Shown here piece after piece: positions 26,985 to 33,500 of a DNA stretch of 36,202 nucleotides. A program made the position numbers and the translations under genes. The notes under the pieces are model-generated. The model was not told the origin of the DNA and did no database searches. It saw only the letters and a list, made by a program, of their open reading frames with translations. Location: the NCBI GenBank assembly GCA_000431275.1, contig HF989170.1, positions 1 through 36,202 on the forward strand, in the 5' to 3' direction. Every line of letters begins with the position of its first letter. Position 1 is the stretch's first letter. This DNA comes from Prevotella sp. CAG:755. Lineage in GTDB: Bacteria > Bacteroidota > Bacteroidia > Bacteroidales > Bacteroidaceae.

Positions 26985-28162
26985 AGCGTATCTATAATGT
27001 CCTTGGCTACTTCGCTCTTCGTTTTGAGAGGATACTTCTTTACCTCTTGTGCTGACAGAATCGTGACCTTGTTCGTGTCACAGCGGAAACCGGCTCCTGC
27101 GTCACGCAAGGAATTCAGGACGATGAAGTCTAGGTGTTTGCGGACGAGTTTCTCGCGGGCGTGACTCTCTTCGTTGTCCGTTTCGAGTGCGAAGCCTACT
27201 ACGCGTTGTCCTGGACGTTTGGCGGCACCCAGCGTGGCGGCAATGTCTTGCGTAGGAATGAGATGCAGCGTCTGTTCGCCGCGTTCGCGTTTTATTTTGG
27301 AGCTGGCGGCCTGGTCTGGAGTAAAGTCGGCTACGGCGGCACATAGAATGGCCGCGTCGGCAGAGGAGAACGCCTCGAGGGAGGCTTTGAGCATTTCGGC
27401 GGCCGTTTCGACGTTGACACGCTGGATAGCCGGATGATGGGCCTGCATTTGTACCGGGCCGGCTACAAGGGTGACCCGGGCACCACGTGCAGCGCATTCT
27501 TCGGCCAATGCAAAGCCCATCTTCCCGCTGGAATAATTGCCTATGAAACGGACGGGGTCGATGCGTTCGTAGGTAGGGCCGGCGGTGATGAGAACATGTT
27601 TTCCATCCAAGTCTTGCCTGGTGGTAAAAAATGCTTCAATGATTTCGGCAATGCGTTCAGGCTCTTCCATACGTCCTTTCCCTGTGAGGTGGCTCGCCAA
27701 TTCGCCTTCGGCAGGTTCGATGATGTGGTTGCCGAAACTTCTGATAATATCGAGGTTATGCTGGGTGGCTGGGTGGGCATACATGTCGAGGTCCATGGCC
27801 GGCGCGATGAATACGGGGGCTTTCATCGACAGGTAGGTCGTTAGTAGCATGTTGTCGGCGATGCCATGAGCCATTTTCCCGATTGTGGAGGCTGTGGCGG
27901 GCGCGATGACCATCGCGTCGGCCCAAAGTCCGAGGTCGACGTGACTGTGCCATGAACCATCACGTCGCGAGAAGAACTCGCTGACAACGGGCTTGGAGGT
28001 TAGCGTCGAGAGCGTTACCGGAGTGATGAATTCTTTTCCGGCAGGAGTGATGACAACTTGCACTTCGGCTCCTTTTTTGATAAAGGTGCGGATGAGTGTG
28101 CATGCTTTGTAGGCAGCGATGCTGCCCGTTATGCCAACAACGATATGTTTGCCTTTCAGCAT
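26960..28162 (-). CDS. coaBC: Bifunctional phosphopantothenoylcysteine decarboxylase / phosphopantothenate-cysteine ligase
   Basis: Performs two steps of coenzyme A synthesis. The N-terminal CoaC flavoprotein (1-180) has GITGSIAAYKAC and the catalytic His, H74, in HSHVDLGLWAD, and PAMDLDMY. The C-terminal CoaB ligase starts at about 188 with VLITAGPTYERIDPVRFIGNYSSGKMG. Length 400 is normal. The substrate clamp reads GELASHLTGKGRM: the residue at the place of E. coli Cys158 is S157. It starts 26 bases after the exonuclease gene and its end overlaps porD. Confidence 0.96.
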   Translation of the reverse strand: MLKGKHIVVGITGSIAAYKACTLIRTFIKKGAEVQVVITPAGKEFITPVTLSTLTSKPVVSEFFSRRDGSWHSHVDLGLWADAMVIAPATASTIGKMAHGIADNMLLTTYLSMKAPVFIAPAMDLDMYAHPATQHNLDIIRSFGNHIIEPAEGELASHLTGKGRMEEPERIAEIIEAFFTTRQDLDGKHVLITAGPTYERIDPVRFIGNYSSGKMGFALAEECAARGARVTLVAGPVQMQAHHPAIQRVNVETAAEMLKASLEAFSSADAAILCAAVADFTPDQAASSKIKRERGEQTLHLIPTQDIAATLGAAKRPGQRVVGFALETDNEESHAREKLVRKHLDFIVLNSLRDAGAGFRCDTNKVTILSAQEVKKYPLKTKSEVAKDIIDTLCQTFADC

Positions 28163-28188
28163 GATGGCTATGGATGTGACGTGGTTAT

Positions 28189-28953
28189 TTACTTGTATTT
28201 CAGGTAAAGGCGTGTGAGGGCTTGTTTGGTGTTTTGCGGGAAATCGGCTTGGAGCATCCAGCTGATGAAGCCCGGCTCATTCTTTACCACCCATTCCACC
28301 GGGCGCCCCCGATGTTTGCCGAAGTTGAACACGGGAGTTCCTTTGTCGTCATAGATTATACGTCCGGCGAGGTCAACATTCTTGTTGAAACGTGAAAATT
28401 CGGCGAGGCCTTCGATGCTGTGTGGAATCTGGTCGCCGTAGTGGTCGAGCTGGGCGCGGAGCACTTCGAGAGTGGCGCGAGTGTCGGCCATGGCGGTATG
28501 CGCGTTTTCCAAGTCTTTGTGGCAATAAAACTGGTAGGCTGCGGCGAGGGTGCGTTTTTCCATCTTGTGGTAGATGCCTTGCACGTCGACCAGGTTGCAC
28601 GCCGACACGTCGAACTCAACGCCAGCCCGAATGAACTCTTCGACGAGCATGGGGACGTCGAAGTGGTTGGAGTTGTATCCTGCTATGTCGCATCCAGAGA
28701 ACACCCGTGCCAGTTCTGCGGCTTTGTCGGCGAATGTGGGGCATTGGGCGACGTCTTCATCGGTAATGCCGTTGACGGCGGTCGCTTCGGCCGAGATGGG
28801 TATGGTCGGGTTGAAGCGCATCGTTTGGGCTTCTTCACTGCCGTCGGGGCTCACTTTGATGTATGACAGTTCGACGATGCGGTCGCGGCTTGTGTCGAGT
28901 CCTGTGGCTTCTATGTCGAAAAACAGGAGCGGCCTTTTTAGTGTGAGTGGCAT
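28189..28953 (-). CDS. DEDDh 3'-5' exonuclease (DnaQ/ExoX-like)
   Basis: A 254-residue exonuclease. Motif ExoI is FFDIEATG with D13 and E15, ExoII is NSNHFDVPML with D99, and ExoIII has H152 and D157 in AHTAMADTRAT. The C-terminal part (FGKHRGRPVEWVVKNEPGFISWML) resembles the ExoX-like C-terminal domain. It could be a proofreading subunit or a repair nuclease; its place 7 bases after dnaN favours a replication or repair role. Cytoplasmic. Confidence 0.93.
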   Translation of the reverse strand: MPLTLKRPLLFFDIEATGLDTSRDRIVELSYIKVSPDGSEEAQTMRFNPTIPISAEATAVNGITDEDVAQCPTFADKAAELARVFSGCDIAGYNSNHFDVPMLVEEFIRAGVEFDVSACNLVDVQGIYHKMEKRTLAAAYQFYCHKDLENAHTAMADTRATLEVLRAQLDHYGDQIPHSIEGLAEFSRFNKNVDLAGRIIYDDKGTPVFNFGKHRGRPVEWVVKNEPGFISWMLQADFPQNTKQALTRLYLKYK

Positions 28954-28960
28954 AGCTTTC

Positions 28961-30085
28961 TCAGTCGTTTAGTACCATGGGCATGAGCAGCATCAGCACG
29001 TCTTCGCCTTCGGCCTGCTGGGTGGGCGTGACGACGCCCGGACGGCTCGGATCGGACATGCGGATGGTGATTTCTTCGCTTTCGAGGTTGTTGAGCAGTT
29101 CGAGCAGGTATTGGCCCTTGAAGCCTATGTTGATCGGGCTGCCTTGGTAGTCGCAAAGCAGGGCTTCTTCGGCCGACATTGAGAAGTCGATATCCTCGCG
29201 TGAGACAGTCAGTCCGTTTTGATTGAAAGCCAGTTTGATGAGTGACGCTGTGGCGTTGGAGAACGAGAGCATGCGGCGCAGGGCGCTGACGAGGGCGGGG
29301 CGGTTTATGGTGGCGCTGTTGGGCGTGTCATTCGGAATGACACTTTGATAGTTGGGGTAGCGTCCTTCGATGAGGCGGCAGCTGATGCACGTGTCGCCGG
29401 TTTCGATGGTGGCGCTGCGCGGTGTCCACTGTATGCGGGTCTGCCCTTCGGCTTTCGAGAGGATGTTTTTTAGCAGGGCAGCGGGCTTCTTCGGAAGGAT
29501 GAACGAACCGTTTGCCGGATCGCCAGCAAGGGTAATCTTGTCGCATACCATTTTGTGGCGGTCTGTGGCTACGAGCGTGGCGTGTTTATCGGCTACGTCG
29601 AAGAAAATGCCTGTCATGACGGGGCGGTATTCGTCGTTGTCCGTGGCGAAGGCTGTGCGGCCGATGCTTGTGAGCAGGTGGGCAGAATCGAGTGCTATGG
29701 TTGTAGTCTCTCCGTCGAAGGCTGGCGGAGTAGGGTACTCGTCAGCCGATGCAGCCATGAAGCGATAGTGTCCGTTCTGGTATTCGATGGTGATCTCGAA
29801 CGAGCTTTCGTTGACAAAGAAAGTGAGGGGTTGTTCGGGGAGTTCGCGCACGGTGTCCTGGATGGTCTTGGCGTTGATGACGAAGCGGCAGTTGGCATCG
29901 CATTCGACGAGGGCGGTGCGCGAGGTGACGGTCGTCTCGTTGTCGGAAGCCGTCAGGATGAGCGTGCTGCCTTGGGTCTCAAAAAGGATGCCATCGAGGA
30001 TGGGCAGGTTGTTCTTTGAGGCGATGACGCGGCCCAATATCTGCAAGCGGGCGTAGAGCTCTGTGCTTTGGATGACGAATTTCAT
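28961..30085 (-). CDS. dnaN: DNA polymerase III beta sliding clamp
   Basis: Ring-shaped processivity clamp, 374 residues from the ATG at 30085 (MKFVIQSTELYARLQ). The frame stays open far upstream, to 30532, but that part crosses the promoter and a terminator hairpin and is not clamp-like, so it is rejected. Three similar domains are present; the sequence IRMSDPSRPGVVTP and the end MLLMPMVLND are typical. First gene of a six-gene operon. dnaA is not adjacent. Confidence 0.97.
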   Translation of the reverse strand: MKFVIQSTELYARLQILGRVIASKNNLPILDGILFETQGSTLILTASDNETTVTSRTALVECDANCRFVINAKTIQDTVRELPEQPLTFFVNESSFEITIEYQNGHYRFMAASADEYPTPPAFDGETTTIALDSAHLLTSIGRTAFATDNDEYRPVMTGIFFDVADKHATLVATDRHKMVCDKITLAGDPANGSFILPKKPAALLKNILSKAEGQTRIQWTPRSATIETGDTCISCRLIEGRYPNYQSVIPNDTPNSATINRPALVSALRRMLSFSNATASLIKLAFNQNGLTVSREDIDFSMSAEEALLCDYQGSPINIGFKGQYLLELLNNLESEEITIRMSDPSRPGVVTPTQQAEGEDVLMLLMPMVLND

Positions 30086-30135
30086 AGGTTGTATGTCGTT
30101 TTTTGTTGTTTTCAAATAGCGTTTTGCATTCCGCG

Positions 30136-30143
30136 CAAAGGTA
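30136..30143 (-). promoter_or_regulatory. Putative -7 promoter element for the dnaN operon
   Basis: Minus-strand TACCTTTG matches TAnnTTTG and lies 50 bases before the dnaN ATG. No -33 motif is obvious. It would drive dnaN, exonuclease, coaBC, porD, recN and the pseudoprotease-TPR gene. Confidence 0.55.
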
Positions 30144-30303
30144 CGTAAAAAAGCGCATATTGCGTATCCGTCTTTGTGGAAAAAACCGGGGATGTCAGCG
30201 AATGGCCACAGCGTTTTTGTGGCAAGGCTGTGTGATGGTCTCTTATTGTTCCGGCCGGTACGGGAGGAGTGGGCGGAGGCGGGCGTCCGGCTGCCGGATA
30301 AAA

Positions 30304-30339
30304 CGATTGCCCTGACGGGAAAAACGGTCAGGGCAATCG
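30304..30339 (-). terminator. Rho-independent terminator downstream of sprA
   Basis: Arms 30304-30316 and 30327-30339 form a perfect 13-bp stem with a 10-base loop. On the minus strand it is followed directly by TTTTAT, a proper U-tract, so it ends minus-strand transcripts coming from sprA, about 190 bases after its stop. Confidence 0.82.
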
Positions 30340-30426
30340 GATTTTCGGGACGGCTGACAGGGTCTTCACGGCGGGCAAAGTCTGTTTTCGGCGGCGAGAC
30401 GGAATGTCTCGGTTGTGTTATGAGAC

Positions 30427-30473
30427 CGTCGGCAGCCTGTGTCCGGATTCTTGGAGCACAGGCCGTCGGCAGG
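30427..30473. repeat. 10-bp direct repeat flanking a small hairpin
   Basis: CCGTCGGCAG occurs at 30427-30436 and again at 30464-30473. Directly between them cctgtg (30437-30442) and cacagg (30458-30463) form a 6-bp stem. It lies just after the sprA stop. It may be part of the sprA 3' end structure or a small insertion scar. Confidence 0.45.
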
Positions 30474-30528
30474 TGACGCGATGCGGAACGTTTGCTCCGG
30501 GATCGAGAAGATGTGCCGGCGGCGGGTG

Positions 30529-33500
30529 TCAACGCGTGAGCATGAATTTGAGGCTGATGCCGAAGTCCTGCGTCACAGTGGGGTAGGAACTCGACGTCAG
30601 AAGGGGACGGTTCATCTGTCGGTCGTAGTATGCGCTAAGTGTGAGGAATCGGCTCAATGCGTAGTCTGCCGTGAACGAAGCTTGGACGGCGCGATTGCCG
30701 CTTGTGGCTTGGCTGCGCACAGAGAGGATGTCGCGATTGATGGCGCTTTGGTCGCGGAACGTGAGGTCGAAGCGCAGGTTGAGGTCGTTTGAGAAGCCCG
30801 TGCTGGCTTGTGGCGTGGTTTTCTCGTCCGACTTCTTGTTGCGTTGTTTCCTTCGGGCGCGTTTGCGCGGTGCAAAGAGATTGAGGTCAGCCACTTTGTA
30901 GCCACAACCGATGACGAGGTCGTTTGAACGTGTTTCGGTGAGTTGCTGCGAGGTCATACTCAGGGTGAGCACCCTGGCTTTGCGGTATTCGGCTTTGAGC
31001 GTGAGGTTGTTGTTGAAAGTCATGTCGACACCGATGAGTGGCGAGAACTGCTCGTTGATCGACACGGTGCTGACGTCATACATGCTGCTGGGGGTGGGAG
31101 TGCCGGTAGTAACGTCTTGGATGAAGCCGATGGAACCCATGTAGGACATGAATGTTGAATAGGTGTTGTATGATCCCACTGCATAGACGCTCTTGTATGA
31201 GTGGTTGATGTTGAAGCTTTTGAACACTTTCTTCATCTTTGGAAGTTTGGCCAGTCCGCTGTATTTGACGGACCAGTTGGGCAACAGGCGTTTGAGTGTG
31301 GGGAAAATGTCGAGCGAGTTCCCTCCGCCGGCATAAGCTGAAAGGAATGCGGGAATCATGACTTCGGGGGCATAAGGACTGACGGTGCCGTTGGCCGGGT
31401 CAAACGGCTTTCCTGCGAGTGAGGTACCCTCGGGGTAAGTAGCGCCGGCATATTGCGCCTCGACGCGGCTACGGAAACCTTTGAGCGAGGCCACGAACTT
31501 GTTGAACGTCTCGCTTTCGTATCCATTGTCGGCGTTGCCGATGCTCTTGAAGGCTGTGCCGATGCTGATGATGGTCATGTTGAAACTTCCGGTTTCCTGG
31601 GTCGGCATGCCATCATACATATATTGTATGCTGCGGGCGCGGTTTGTGGTGCGGCTGGCGTTAAGGTCGATTTTCAGGTCGCGGATGGGTTCGAGTGTGG
31701 CACGGATTTGCAAATCTTCGTTCAAGTTGGTAGTTGCAGGTGTGACGATGCTGTCGCTCATGACGAGCCAGCCCCGTTCGGCGGCGCGGCGGATATAGCT
31801 GTCGTCAATGAAGCCGAAAGCGAAGTCTAGGCCAGGCTGGAAACCGCCCGCACTGCGCTGTCCGAACACGTCGCCGACCGTCGGGAGGAAGCCTGGGAGC
31901 GACATGTTGTAGGAGTTACGGTAGGAGATGCTCACGTTACGCACCATCATGGCGAGACGTGAGGTGAATTGCAAGGCCTTGTACCAGAATTGGTCTTCTG
32001 GCCTCGGACCGGGCACGACTGTTACTTTGAGTTTGACTGTGTCTTGCGTGAGGATGACGATGTTGTTGGCGTCGAGCACCTTATATTTGATAGGGAAGCG
32101 TTGCCCGTTCTGGCGGATGGCATAGACGCGAAGTTTCTTTGTCTTTTGGCCGTGGCTGAGTGTAGTGGTGGTATCGGGACGCAGCTGGATCTCCTTCTGG
32201 AAATTCTTTTTTTCTTCTTTCTTCTTTGTGGTCGACGAGGCTGACGTGGCGTACTTGCGGTTAGCTGCTTTCAAAAAGGGTACGTAATTGTAGAGCTTTT
32301 CGAGGTTGAAGCGGCCGTTGGCGTTGACGGTGCGCGAGCTTGCGATGGTGTTCCCGCTCGGGCGGCTTCCATCTTCAAGTTCGGCGCCTCGCGTCCAGTT
32401 GTAGGTGGCGTTGTAGCTGGCGTCGGCTGTGATCCAGTCTAGTACGGGGATGTTGTTGAGTGGCGGACGCCATGAGAAATCGAACGTCTGTTGGTAGTCG
32501 AGCGGTGTGCCGAGTCCCTTGATGCTGTTCCATACGGAGTCTTTCCAGGCACGGTATTGGTCGGGGTAGAGATCCTTATTGACAGCCGTGTAGGGCTGTT
32601 CGATTTCGGCATTGGTGGCCGAGTTGAAACTCATGTGCAGGTTCTTTGTCAGATCCCAGCGTAAGGTGAAACTACGGTTCCAGAGAAAATCGCTGGCCCA
32701 GGTGAGAGGGAGTGAATTGTTCTCCAAGTCGTCAAGGTCGCGCTCTTTGAGTTCGTAGTAATTTCGGGTGATGTCCGAGTTGAAACCGACGTTTTGCGGA
32801 GCGTAGTTGAAGTCTTGCTCTTTGAAGATTTTGAGCCATTTGCTCTTGCTCTTGATGAGATTTTTAAACGGTTTGAGGGATTCGTATTCGGGCGTATAGT
32901 TGTAGTTGATGCTCCATTTCCAACTGTCGTCACGCTCCCAGACGGTAGTTTCGCCGGTGGTCTGCTTGTGGCTGTGGGCGTAGCTGAACGAGAAGTTGGC
33001 CGGGTCGTACGGCATGGGGTGACGCTTAGTCGAGATACCGACGCGGGCGTTGCTGATGCTGAAATTCTTATTGATGACTACTTTGTCGGTGATGCTGCGC
33101 AGAGAGTCCCGCTCGCGGTCACTGCCGAGCGCGTCGAGTGCGTCGGACATCTCCATGTCGGAGTCGAGTGGATTGTATTTCGGGACAGTGCGTTCCTTGC
33201 TGTAACTGTAATAGATGGGGATTTGCACCTTTGCCTTGTCAGGGAAGAAACGCCCCATCTCGACGTTTGTCGTGACATTGTATTGGTAGAGGTTGTCTTG
33301 GCGACGCTGGCTGACGCTTTCTTCGAGGCCGCCGAAACCGGCCGTCTCGAGATGGCCGCTCATGTTGAGACTGGCGAAGTCAGAAAGCTGGATGCTGAGG
33401 TTGCCCTGTGCAGCCCATCCTCCGGAGTTCGAGAACTCTTGCAGGCGAAGTTCGTTGGCCCATACCTCGACGCTCTTCGTGGCGCGCGAGTTGTTGCGTA

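Larger units (their letters stand above)
30144..30528. other. Intergenic region between sprA and dnaN
   Basis: No believable gene lies here; the overlapping open frames on both strands cross palindromes and have no recognisable protein features. It contains the sprA terminator (30304-30339) and a direct-repeat-flanked hairpin (30427-30473). The stretch is GC-rich. Confidence 0.6.

Noticed and set aside
30174..30476. Plus-strand 100-residue frame between dnaN and sprA
   Set aside because: It runs through the terminator stem and the direct-repeat hairpin and resembles no known protein.
30086..30532. Upstream in-frame extension of dnaN giving a 523-residue protein
   Set aside because: The extra 149 residues are not clamp-like and the region holds the -7 promoter element and the sprA terminator. 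The family start is the ATG at 30085.
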